The translations under genes were made by a program, and so were the position numbers. From Arenicola marina (taxonomy: Eukaryota > Annelida > Polychaeta > Arenicolidae), in the NCBI GenBank assembly GCA_964019135.1, contig OZ025260.1:39413373-39477372 (forward strand): DNA of 64,000 nucleotides, read 5' to 3'. The notes beneath the pieces are model-generated. The model was not told the DNA's origin and ran no database searches. It worked only from the letters and a program-made list of their open reading frames with translations. Positions 23,575 to 34,440 of the stretch are shown piece after piece (within the stretch, counting starts at the first letter, position 1; each line of letters begins with the position of its first letter).

Positions 23575-24271
23575 AACCCTATTGTGCCAGACACAGTGTC
23601 AAAACTCCTAAGAACCTGGTTGTCACACTAAACCAAACAAAATCTGCTGTCATGTTGACATGGAGTGTAGAAACTCCCTGGATACTGGTTGTTACAGTTA
23701 CAGAAACCCCTGTGCACCACAACCTATGATGCTAAAACCCCGCTGTCATATTCGCAGAAAGCATAGAAACTCTCTGGATACTGGTTGTTACAGAAACCAC
23801 GGTGTACCACAACCTATGACGCAGAAACCCTGCTGTCATATTCACTGAGAGCATAGAAACTCCCCGAGTACTGGTTGTTACAGGTATAGCAACCCTATGT
23901 ACCACAACCAAGGATGCAGAAACCCCGCTGTCATATTCACAGAGAGCACAGAAACTCCCTGGATACTGGTTGTTACAGGTACAGAAACCACTGTGTACCA
24001 CAACCTATGACGCAGAAACCCCGCTGTCATATTCACAGAGAGCATAGAAACTCCCTGGATACTGGTTGTTACAGGTACGGAAACCACTGTGTACCACAAC
24101 CTATGATGCAGAAACCCCACTGTCATATTTACAGAGAGCATAGAAACTCCCTGGATACTGGTTGCTACAGGTACAGAAACCACTGTGTACAACAACCTAT
24201 GATGCAGAAAACCCGCTGTCATATTCACAGAGAGCATAGAAACTCCCTGGATACTGGTTGTTACAGGTACA
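23575..24271. repeat. 96-bp minisatellite, main block
   Basis: Unit of 96 bp (GAAACTCCCTGGATACTGGT ... CCTATGATGCAGAAACCCCG ... CATATTCACAGAGAGCATA), about 7 copies. Exact spacing 24043, 24139, 24235. The array continues in the same orientation at 28192-28413 and 32094-32290, so it was one array before T1 and T2 inserted. Confidence 0.95.
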
Positions 24272-24510
24272 GAAAAACCATAGCCCTGAAGAACCCAGGC
24301 CTCGCTACCGCTCGGCCAGGGTCCTGAAGTGCAGCCTGCAAATCCTTAGCGATTTGAAACCGCTCCACTTAAATCTGACTGGTGTCACTTTGTGGGTGAA
24401 TACCACGCCCAATCCTTATTATATTAAATTATACATACCTTAAACTATCTATTTACGTATAGTTTGTTTCTTTAAAGAACTGCTGATGTCCACAATACCG
24501 GCGATACCGG

Positions 24511-24979
24511 CTCCGCATTTCATTCGTAACATGCGCGCAGCCATTCGAAGTGACAAGCGGCAAATATGTCAACAGATGGCGCTACAGGGCGGAAGCGGCA
24601 AATTCCCCGGTTTACCTCATACAATTTTGCTAGGCGTTCGCGCTCGATCCAAGACGTGGTCATGCATCTCCACAAAAAAAATTAGTCTCTTGGATGTGGA
24701 AATCGCGACATGATGATGACACTAAAATTGAATGAAGCCTTGCATGATACTGTGCAATCTTTGTGTCTTCGTTATATCGCGATTTCCACATTCACAAGAC
24801 ACCCATTTTATTTTCTTGTAGAGATGCGCGAAAACATCTTGGGATCGAGCGCGAGCGCCCAGCAAAATTGTACGAGGTAAACCGGTAAAACCCGGGAATT
24901 TGCCGCCCTGTAGCGCCATCTGTTGACAAAGTTGCCGCTTGTCACTTCGAATGGCTGCGCGCATGTTACGAATGAAATG
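24511..24979. repeat. Imperfect palindrome in T1, about 200-bp arms
   Basis: 24511-24711 and 24776-24979 are inverted copies (CATTTCATTCGTAACATGCG..., CAGATGGCGCTACAGGG..., ...GTGGAAATCGCGA). It explains mirrored ORFs on both strands. It could be a MITE within T1 or a subterminal fold-back. Confidence 0.88.
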
Positions 24980-26473
24980 TAGTCTCTTCCGCAGACTGCC
25001 GCTCTATGTGTTATAGAGAGCGCACGGACTCGCATTTACAACGGGGGGCGAGCGTGGAGAAATACAGCAGTCATTGGGTAGGGTGTCCCGGCCTTTTATA
25101 TGTATGCTAGCCTGAGTTATTTAAATATTGTAAGTGATTGCCGTTGTTGAATAGTGTAGTTCATGTCCAGTCAATGGACTTGCCTTTATTGAGTGAATTC
25201 AAGAATTGAAACTCTAATTCTAATTTTAAATTAGTTGTAACTTTTGAAATGTAGCACTACTAATTGGTATGTGAAATATCCTAGATTAATGGAATATTTT
25301 GTACTACCGGTATTCATAATGAAGTGGCTGGGAAACAGAAAATCCTAATCTTTTGCTCTATTAATACTTCTTTATAGGCCCTAAGTTTTTTTCCACATGA
25401 AAAAGTAGTCTTGCTTGTATGTTAATTGTATCACACATTTAAATTTAATGTATATATAGATTAAAGAAGTGACTGAAAATACAGCTACTCCAGGATTTTA
25501 TTGAATAAAGTCATATCTGCATAAACCACATGAATGAAAAGTGGGTTCTACATCATTGATATGTGTATTATCAGTGTTTATGTTTGTGATGCATTATAAA
25601 TGTAAAATAATGAAAAACAATGATTCAATTCAAGACTTACTTTATTATTTATTTACCATCACAGACAACCAATGCCATTTACTACATCAATTAGTACACT
25701 GTATTGTAACAGCTAGTACAGGGCTAATTATTTAGGTCAAGGTCCATTGATAAAGATGACTGCCTGTGGTATATAAGCTCATTCCATTGGAAAATTATTT
25801 TCTTGCAGGAAATTTATATGTGAATTATGTTAGGGCCAATTAAATATTCAGATTCATTCTTGAGAAGGACTGGCTCTTCACTTTATTCTCCTGTGGCAAA
25901 TCCTGATTATAGAAAACTGTTGCTCAGCTAGGCCATTTTGGCAAATAGTTTACAATCATTCAACCAACTTCAATACTAGATCATACAGGTGCATTGTTTT
26001 GGTTATCTTTGTCTTGCATGATTAGCCAAAATGACCAAGCCCTGTTAATTTTGAAGAATTTAGTCTTGAACATTGAGCTAAATTATATCTATAATTAATT
26101 TTAGGCCAGCATTACTCCAGATATGTCTTCATTTATAACACACTTCATTGGGGTAGTGATGGGGTGTAGGATGGATGAAAATGAATCCTTACCAGGCTAA
26201 CTATAGGCTGGAGCCTTGCACTTTTTGCAATATTTAATCAACATGTTGATATAAATGCATACTTTAGGGCTTTAGCACTAATGACACTTAATCTGAACCT
26301 TTACCAATTTTGACTGAACACAACCAATAAGGCAAGCTCATTTCAGCTAGAGGAATTTGTTATAGGCCTTGCCTGCTTTCCAATTGCAAAATATAAATAT
26401 ATTTAAACCAAGCTCATTTCATTCTTAATTAATTCATTTGCAAATCCACAGTAAATAACAGTTTTGCAACATA

Positions 26474-26762
26474 TCATTTCTGTTTCCATTGTCTTCTTTT
26501 CTGAGTGCTCCACATAGCAAACAGCTCTTGGATGCTGGACAATTTAAAAGCAGTCCAATTATATATCCAAGAATCAGTTTCTTTTCTGTTGTTTTTATCA
26601 TATGCAAAACTGTCTGATACAGATTGTTGAGAAGAAACCCATGTAGAATTCATATCTAGTGTTTTTTTTGTCTCTTGTGTAACTCTATCTGGTCCATCTT
26701 GTCTGCATCTGTATGCAGACTTCTTAATTATCTGATTGATTAATTCCAATTGGTTACATAAT
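26474..26762 (-). CDS. Possible terminal exon inside T1, unknown protein
   Basis: A good acceptor (TTTTCTCTTACAG) precedes base 26762 and the frame runs 95 codons to a stop. The peptide is polar, with ELINQIIKKSAYRCRQDG, WVSSQQSVSDSF and ELFAMWSTQKRRQ. No family recognised. The splice site and length in AT-rich DNA suggest a real exon of the T1 gene, but no partner exon is proven. Confidence 0.4.
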
Positions 26763-27783
26763 CTGTAAGAGAAAAGGTAAATATAAACATAAATTGATGA
26801 TTAATTTCATTTATTATTATGTTACACCTGGTTACATGTAGACTATGTAAGTCTTAATATGAAAGTATTGTATTGATGGAAGAATGATATAATAATAAAT
26901 TTACAAGTAAAAGATAAAGATTTAATTTTTTTAAATAGTCATATAGACTCAGCTATAGCTAGCTAGAGGGGTCATTTCACCCTAGTAACTTACCCTCCCC
27001 ACCCCCCAGTTACTCAGAACCAAAATATATCATTTTGTCAATGAATTTGGTAGACTATTACACAGCTTGCTAGATTATATAACTTATAATTTATACGTTT
27101 AATTTGACTATATTTCTTAAAAATAAGATTAATTTCAGTATTCTTATCAAGTTATGCAACTGTTTTTCTTTTAGTTTACATGAATCCCTGATTAGAATGA
27201 ACACATTCTATCAAATTATTAAAGAGTCTAAACATGTTCGTGGATGCCCGTACCTTTTGTTCCCTGTCTGTGTCATGTTCAGGGGCGGATCTGGGTGGGG
27301 GGTGGGGTGTTATGGGGGTTGTACCCCCCCCCACCCCTTAGGAATTTAAGCATACACTGTACAAGTCAGGCTTTCCAACGATATACATTGAAAAGAGACA
27401 TTTTGTAAATGCAACCCTTAGGCAGATTACATTTTCAGCCCCCCCCCCCCCTCCCCTCCCCGCGATTTTTTTTAGTGAGCCCCCCTACCCTCTGTCGCAA
27501 CCCCCCCTTTCCAAAATGTTACTGAGACCCTCCCCCGCTGTTACTGTTTGGTTAACAGATTAATGCGATCTGCTGATCAGTTGGGATTCTCCTTTGCCGT
27601 TAGCTTTGGTCAAGGCAGTGGCTGTCTTTCAACGTATCGCCGCAAATGAACACTGTCATTTTGTTTTAAATACATGAAATGCATGCGTAACTCTCGATAG
27701 ATCGAAATGTGCAAGACATTTCTGTCTAAGATACAATAATCCCAAAGAATTTCTTTTATTTGTTCACCAGTGGCAGTGCTTAC

Positions 27784-27903
27784 TTTTCGTCTGCACGATA
27801 CTTTCGAAAGGGCTTCCCCGGTAAAATATAGCTCAGCCAATGAGAATGCGCGATATGGCGGGGTCTCCGATCTCGGCCCGCAGCCAATGACTGCCTTGCA
27901 CAA
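27784..27903 (-). CDS. Possible first exon inside T1, unknown protein
   Basis: The minus Met at 27903 opens MCKAVIGCGPRSETPPYRAF and continues to CRRK, where a donor GTAAGC occurs. CCAAT-like boxes (AGCCAATGA) surround it, as in a promoter region. The frame also continues 57 codons past the donor. No domain recognised. Confidence 0.3.
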
Positions 27904-28191
27904 ATTGGACAGTGACGGACTCTCCTCGGGTGAGGGGAGTCCGTGGAGCAGACTAGAATGAAATGCGGAGTATCGCAGGTATTGTGGACATCAGCAGTTC
28001 TTTAAAGAAACAAACTATACGTAAATAGATAGTTTAAGGTATGTAGAATTCAAATATAATAAGGATTGGACGTGGTATTCACCCACAAAGTGACACTAGT
28101 CAGATTAAAGTGGATTAAATCGCTGAGGATTTGCAGGCTGCACTTCAGGACCCTGGCCGAGCGGTAGCGATGCCTGGGTTCTTCAGGGCTA

Positions 28192-28413
28192 GAAAAACCA
28201 CTGTGTACCACAATCTATGACGCAGAAACCCTGCTGTCATAATCCCCGAGAGCATAACAACTCCCTGGATACTGGTTGTTACAGGTACCAAACCACTGTG
28301 TAACGACCTCTGATGCCAAAATTCTGCTGTCCTGTTCATAGAGCATAGAAACCCCTGAAAACTGTTGTTACAGGTACCGAAGACCAGTGTACCAAGACCT
28401 ACGACCAGAAACC
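28192..28413. repeat. 96-bp minisatellite, middle remnant
   Basis: About two diverged units, same orientation as 23575-24271, lying between the target duplications of T1 and T2. Confidence 0.85.
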
Positions 28414-28498
28414 TAGCCTGAACAGACGTTAATTCGCTGACATGTTGATTGGGCGACGAAATAACGTTTGAACATGACCCATACACAGCCCTGTGCAC

Positions 28499-29458
28499 CA
28501 GGCATGCACCAGGCATGGGGTGATTACATTGTAAATGTAATCGATTACGATTACTTGGGAATTTCATGATTACGATTACAGGAAATATGAAAGTAATCAA
28601 TTACGATTACATTCAATGTAATCATGATTACAATCGCGATTACATGGACTGTTTTTCGACGTAATTGAAATAAAAAACACAACACTGACGGATAATCGCA
28701 CCTCTATCTTGCTGGATTCATTTAAACTTTAGAACTTTAAGATTCTCGCCGGAGAGGGAGGTGTCCCGCGTAAAAACTTATTACCTCTATGTTAAATACC
28801 ATGGAACTAAAGGAAGCCACACAGATGAATGACACAATGGAATCTAGTCCAGCCACCACACCATACATCGCCTTGCACCAGTCCTGACCGAATCAAGTTC
28901 GTTTTATAACAACACTTCTTCCAATCAATCTATATAGAGAACAATAATACAAGCATCTACCACCCTCCCATCACAGCCCCCACCTACCTACCTACCCATC
29001 ACAGCCCCCACCTACCTACCTACCCATCACAGCCCCCACCTACCTACCTACCCATCGCAGCCCCCACCCATCTACCTGCTCCCAACATATAGACCCCTAA
29101 GTCTCCCTGGACTATTTCTAGCTATCCAATGCAAACAAGATAATGAGGGGATTAGAATGTGGCACCCCCCAGCCAGCTTAATTGGTTATGTCTGGTTATT
29201 TGTCGGGTGGGGCAGGAAGGGCCAGGGTGGTTTCGAGGGGGGTCAGATCTCCACAGTAAGACTGCAGTGGCGAGTTTCCGTATATGATACAGGCGACATG
29301 AAAAGTATGACGATCAATTGGAGATCAAACAGCCCGAGTGAACATAGCAAAGTAATCATCAAAAGTAATCATGATTACGATTACATTAGCAAAGTAATCG
29401 ATTAAGATTACATTGCCTTAAAAACCAATGTAATCGATTACTGATTACCCCATGTCTG
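28499..29458. mobile_element. hAT-type non-autonomous element, 8-bp TSD
   Basis: Ends CAGGCATG...GGGTGATTAC and, inverted, CAGACATGGGGTAATCAG. CTGTGCAC at 28491-28498 and 29459-29466 is a perfect 8-bp target duplication; CAG ends with 8 bp are typical of hAT. Subterminal regions are crowded with GTAATCGATTAC-type palindromes. It splits the left TIR of T2, whose unsplit form is seen at 31990-32030. The interior has a 28-bp tandem repeat (28972-29085). Confidence 0.92.
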
Positions 29459-29577
29459 CTGTGCACCAGAGTATTTGTCCACTAAAAACTAGACGCCACT
29501 AGAGGTAACACGAGATCTACACGGCTTTATACGCTCAAATCACTTCGCTGTGACAAGCTCAGTAAGCAGGTGGCGTG

Positions 29578-29649
29578 ATGGCTGAAGAGACTTGTGTTGT
29601 TTGTGGCGAACCTTTTCCGGAAGAAAAGAAGTGGACGTGGAGTTTCAAA
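29578..29649 (+). CDS. Possible first exon of a T2 gene, zinc-knuckle start
   Basis: Opens MAEETCVVCGEPFPEEKKW and ends after 24 codons at a donor-like AAA|GTAATT. The CxxC pair suggests half of a zinc site at the N-terminus, a layout common in transposon-borne proteins. It lies 110 bp inside the T2 left end. No downstream exon found. Confidence 0.4.
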
Positions 29650-31540
29650 GTAATTATAATTTATTAAGGACATTTGCATAGTGACCCCTGCTGTTATTAT
29701 TATTATATACATGATATTATTGTAACGCTACATTATGGTATCCTCTCATAATGCTTTTGCGCGATGTTTACCTAATTTGTGCAATGATCCGGATTGAGCC
29801 AGACATTAAAGCAGTTGTATTTGTCAAGATCCGACATAAGCATGTGAACTACTAAGCAAAGAAGTGGACAATAGCCGTAAGAGCAATAAGCTCAGGGGAT
29901 GTCGTACGTGAGAGTAGAAATGAGTTGAGTACTTGATGGCTTTTATGGGTGTGTGGAGGACACATTTAAGTCATGTGGGGCCGGGGGGGAGGGGGGGGGG
30001 GGGCAAGGGAGAGAGTGAGCATGTTGGTATAAACTTGTGACATTTTTCGGAAAGGCTGACCCATGAACCAGAATCATGGCACAATTACACCATTGCAAAT
30101 GATATATATGATCTACCCCCCCCCCCCCCAACCCAAACCCCCAAAACGCTGCTTAACAAATTTTGTTAAGTAACCACATATTCTGTTTGTGTAATAAACG
30201 CCCGCCCCTCTCTCAGAAATATCCTATGGCCTTTATATATTTCGCCCAGTGCGCTGCGCCCGCAAAGTATCTTCTTACGCGTATCATTGAAGCATAATTA
30301 ATGTAGCCTTATGGCATACATTAATCAGGGTTCCTACAGGAAACACAAAAACAAATTCCCTGATTTTTCCTTGAGTCATTGAAAGTTTCCCTTAGTAATC
30401 AAAAAGCATGTTCAACACAATTATTATGTGTTTTAAATTCATTTGGAGTAAAGAGAATTGTTTTACTGAGGACGGTCTGAAAATTATAAAAAAACATGTC
30501 AAGAGAGACATCCTTATTCAGGACCTAGATAATGGTGGTCTCAAGATGTTTAACATGATTCACTTTTAAGTTGCGTTTGCATGTAAATTTATAATAAAAA
30601 AAATCAATGAACAATTCCATCTGGAGCGTTATTCCTTTATATTATTACTCTTACATATGTCTCTGGTTATTACTGTTTAAAATTAGAGTATCATTTTGCC
30701 AGCTAAGAGGTGTGCCGAATAAATTCCAATCATTTTATGGAATGAATTACTTAGATTGTGGTTGGACAACTGTCTCGGTGACGACAATGTAACAAATAAT
30801 AACATTTCCTCATCTGCTCAAATATTATGGAATAATGATTTATTATTATACCAGGGTAAACCACTGTATATAAAGCGTTGGACAAAATCTGGAATCATAT
30901 TTGTTAGTGACATTGTTAAGGAATCCGGATGACTTGACTATGGTAAATTATATCAGAAGGTAACTGACTGTCTGCTAACTAATTTCGAGTTAATTGTCGT
31001 GAGCGGTGGACTGGGGTCTATTGAAGGAAAGTCAACTTTAATGTCAAGGGATAGTTCAACTGTTTTTTTTTCAAATAAGATGTTGAGTTCTATATCTTCT
31101 GTCATACATGCCATTGCATAATTATACAAGATCAGGCCCATAACCATTTACCTATTGGGATATTATTAACCATATAAGGCAGGGAATTCATAACCTTCTA
31201 GATATTAGTAGTGACTGAGATTGAACAGTGGCCAAAAGGCAATCTTGGTTTCTGAAATGCCCTGATTTTTCCCTGATTTTGGCTTGAAAATGAAATTCCC
31301 TGATTTTTCCCTGCAGGGAATTTTTTTTCACCATTTTCCCTGACCTGTGGGAACCCTGATTAATGCAATATCTGATGGTCCTTATTATGGCTAAAATTGA
31401 TTAATATGTTTCGTCATATGTCATATGGCTAAATATAGAGAGATGCAATTGTCATAACAATTATTTAGAAAATGATTCCACGGATAATTTTAAACTTGCG
31501 ACCTTCATCAACAAATAACATTCACAAAATTAATGACTTG
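29650..31540. other. AT-rich interior of T2, no clear exon
   Basis: Contains poly-G (29986-30002) and poly-C (30116-30129) runs. Nothing supportable as coding. Confidence 0.4.
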
Positions 31541-31610
31541 CATATCATTAATCTGTAGATATACAGCAAACATACATGACCTTGCTACGGAAGGAAACTG
31601 AAAATACTAC

Positions 31611-31811
31611 CTCTCCACTGGCTTTGTTTTTCAGCAGAGGGGGAAGGACATAGATGTCACTTTTACCATGCCCGGTTGGCAGGACACAAAATACGTCTTC
31701 TCCCAAATAAAGCTGACGAATTGCTTCTATTTGCTCCTCATTGTGTTTATATGGGAGCCACAAATCACTTGAAACTTGTTGAAGTAGTGCCAGAGTGTCC
31801 ATCGCGGCCAT
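31611..31811 (-). CDS. RecQ-like SF2 helicase first exon inside T2
   Basis: The minus ORF from the Met at 31811 (ATGGCCGCGATGG context) runs 67 codons to a perfect phase-0 donor GAG|GTAGTA. The layout is that of the N-terminus of a RecQ/DEAD helicase: HNEEQIEAIRQLYLGEDVF followed by the Walker A CVLPTGHGKS (residues 43-51), then VLPPLL. The lysine of motif I is kept. Later helicase motifs are not found downstream, so only the ATP-binding start is present; it may be a captured host exon or part of the transposon's own gene. It lies about 280 bp inside the right end of T2. Confidence 0.72.
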
Positions 31812-32093
31812 ATTTATGAGCATACTTACTGGCCAAGTTAAGTGCAGTGAAAAATACAGAAATAAAAGTGCGAAATGGGCTCCAGCTGTCACTTTTAGAC
31901 ACATTTTATTGCATCCCCAAGTTACATTGTGAGTGGTAGAATCGCTGGGCTATCTTGGATTACATCGGACAGGTACGATTCTGCAGTAATTTAAGGACAA
32001 ATACTCTGGTGCACAGGGCTGTGTATGGGTCATGTTCAGACGTTATTTCCTCGCCCTATCAACATGTCAGAGACTTAACGTCTGTTCAGGCTA

Positions 32094-32290
32094 CCAGAAA
32101 CCCTGCGGTCATATCTACTGCATGTCGCAAGCCTCTGGATATTGACCTCTGACCCCAAAACTCTGCAGTCTGCAGTTCATAGAGCGTAGAAACCCCCTGA
32201 ATACTGGTTGTTACTGGTTGAGTGTCGAAAATCTCTGGATATTGGTTATTAGTAGTTACTTTTATCCTGAAACCCCGGGGAAATTTCTGC
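32094..32290. repeat. 96-bp minisatellite, right remnant
   Basis: Diverged units with GTAGAAACCCCCTGAATACT and GGTTGTTAC, same orientation as the main block. Starts at the right target duplication of T2. Confidence 0.8.
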
Positions 32291-32339
32291 CACATGAATC
32301 CTATATCCCATATCCAGAATGATGAATTAATTTGAGATC

Positions 32340-32792
32340 CTACATTAACTTCCGAGCCAGAACATGGAACGATTGCTGGCCTATGTGGCGGAATACACCT
32401 CTAAGTCTAACACTGCGAAAATACCGAGCCATACCTTGCCCAGAAAGGTGAACACCATCAGCACAAAGAAAACGCTTCCAATTCCTTAATGAACGATGTC
32501 TCCAAAAAGTGATGCCCTCTTCTTGCTCGCAACCTGCTTTCAACAAACTGTTAACTTGTTGAAGTAACAAAAAATAATGGTTCACAGACCTGTGACCAGA
32601 CTTGACGATAGATCTGGGAAGTATCTCGCCAATAGATACCTCCCTCTGACCACCAGTATCTCCCAGCTGTTTTGCAAGCACTGCTAAATCCATTATATCC
32701 CTGGCAAGTATCGCAGGAACAGTGGTGGCAGAACAAATATCATTTGTGCCGATCTCAATGTAAACAATGTCTGGCTCCATTTGCAAAACCAT
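32340..32792 (-). pseudogene. SGNH-hydrolase-like C-terminal fragment (transposon type)
   Basis: The minus frame encodes EPDIVYIEIGTNDICS (block III, catalytic-pocket Asn), a helical middle with GEILPRS, and FLCADGVHLSGQGMARYFRS (block V, Asp-x-x-His). This matches SGNH/GDSL hydrolases carried by several retroelements and YR elements. The N-terminal half with the nucleophile is absent here; a possible matching half is at 36259-36480. No clear start. Confidence 0.75.
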
Positions 32793-32829
32793 GTGATTCC
32801 TTTAATTCTTCTCAGTAGGGTGGACAGGC

Positions 32830-34440
32830 CAAAAATCGATTGTAAGCATTAGGCCTAATTTTAAGTCATATAGGTAGATCCATTCAAAAGAACAATAAAA
32901 CTTTTTATTTCATTAAAATATCTCAACCGGTTGCGAAGATATATGCATTTATACATGATAAATTTGATGTCAAACTTGATAATGGCTATAAAAAAAATTA
33001 ATTTGAACAAAAACCTTGAGTTTAAGCGTAGATATAGGTTATAATTAATTATTGTATTATAACTGAATCGATTTTAATCACAGTACTTTTAAGTAAATAT
33101 AATAAGTATATATATTGTATAATTTAAATATTTTAAGACGTTCTAAAAATTTTACACTCAATACGGGAAAAAAAAACCTGAACTCAGTTAATTTTACGTG
33201 TGTCACAATTCACGTTAGTGCTTTTGTCTAAATTTAAAGCCTTATTCATTTAAAACTGCAGTGTTTAAAGTGTTATATATTATACTGGATATATTAAGCT
33301 ATAAGTATATTTCTAATAACTCATTGAGTTAGCCTAAAATATATCAAAAGGAAACTTTTACGTATATGCAAAGATCGACTTTTATCCATTTTGGAAAATG
33401 GGGGTAATTTCTCCTGAAATTTTAGACATTCGGTATATTTTGGAGGAAAATTGGTTATAATTCAAAAACTGTATAGGATAGAATAATAAATATAGTATCA
33501 ATTTAAAGCTTATTCATTATATTCTATGATGCTATGCATTACTTATATCTCTGATCAAATACAGATAAGATATAATCAATTTCACAACAGGGGGGTCTTA
33601 ATGATAAATAGATAAATTAAGGTACATTTTTATCGAAAAGATATATTTTAGCGAAAAAAATGTATTTTATATGCATGCGCATGATACCTTAGTCAAAAAA
33701 CCCCTAACTGATTATTAGTTACATGATATATATATAACTACTGTGAATTTACTGGTGTTAATCTAGTCATATGATGTCAGCTGCAATGGATAGTTCTTAC
33801 ATGTATAGCTTCAGGTATCGGATAATAATATTTACCATGAACTTATTCTTTATTCCCAAGCATCTGTCATGTATATGTTTACTTCCAATACCTATAGTCA
33901 CATATAATGTGTCATTACTACCACAGTATAATAATACCTACTCTGTGCTCCCAGTGGGTGTCTTACAACTCGTGATCAGCTACTCTAACTATATGGCTAA
34001 ACTAAAAGGGTGATCCCTCTAGCCAAGACCAGAAGAAATCACAGGCACAGTAAACCATGAAGTGGAGAAGAGAGGGAGAGGGGGTGTGCACCCTCTGTTT
34101 TTTCTCTCCTGATTTACTGTGCATGCTTAGACTCAATATACATTTGGCCACTTGACTGTTATATTATTTATGTAAATTATTTATATTATTTATTCTATAT
34201 TATACTTGTTCAAACTAGCTGGCAAGGTGAGTGTTGTAACCATCCTAATATCCTGATGAAGGTAATGGATAAATGGCCACTACATTGAGGCATCAGTTTT
34301 GCCATCTGTAGGGCTCACAGTGTGATATATGTAAGGTATCAGAAACAAAATCAGTTGCTTTATCATGGTTACGTCACCTGCATATAGTCTTTAAGTGCCT
34401 TCTGCACTTACTACAAGCATAGCACCAAATCCACATTATT
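32830..34440. other. AT-rich stretch, no gene seen
   Basis: Strongly AT-rich with many short A/T runs. ORFs are short and featureless. Confidence 0.5.

Larger units (their letters stand above)
24281..28191. mobile_element. Transposon T1: long TIRs, 9-bp TSD
   Basis: Ends TAGCCCTGAAGAACCCAGGC are inverted at 24281 and 28191 and stay similar for about 240 bp. GAAAAACCA at 24272-24280 is repeated at 28192-28200, a perfect 9-bp target duplication. Long TIRs and a 9-bp duplication fit a Mutator-like (MULE/Rehavkus) superfamily, but no transposase domain was recognised. The interior is AT-rich, with possible minus-strand exons at 26474-26762 and near 27784-27903 and a large palindrome next to the left TIR. 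The TIR also holds an A-box-like TGGCCGAGCGGTAGCG, probably coincidence. Confidence 0.88.
28414..32093. mobile_element. Transposon T2: TIRs starting TAGCC, 9-bp TSD
   Basis: Ends TAGCCTGAACAGACGTTAAK are inverted at 28414 and 32093, and the match continues for about 90 bp to GAGTATTTGTCC once the hAT insert is removed. CCAGAAACC at 28405-28413 and 32094-32102 is a perfect 9-bp target duplication. The end sequence and duplication length match T1, so both probably use the same kind of transposase. It carries a short zinc-knuckle exon (plus) and a RecQ-like exon (minus), pointing inward from opposite ends. Confidence 0.9.

Noticed and set aside
23660..24327. ORFs with repeated NSLDTGCYRYRNH units
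   Set aside because: 96-bp minisatellite is a multiple of three; no start, splice or coding bias beyond the repeat.
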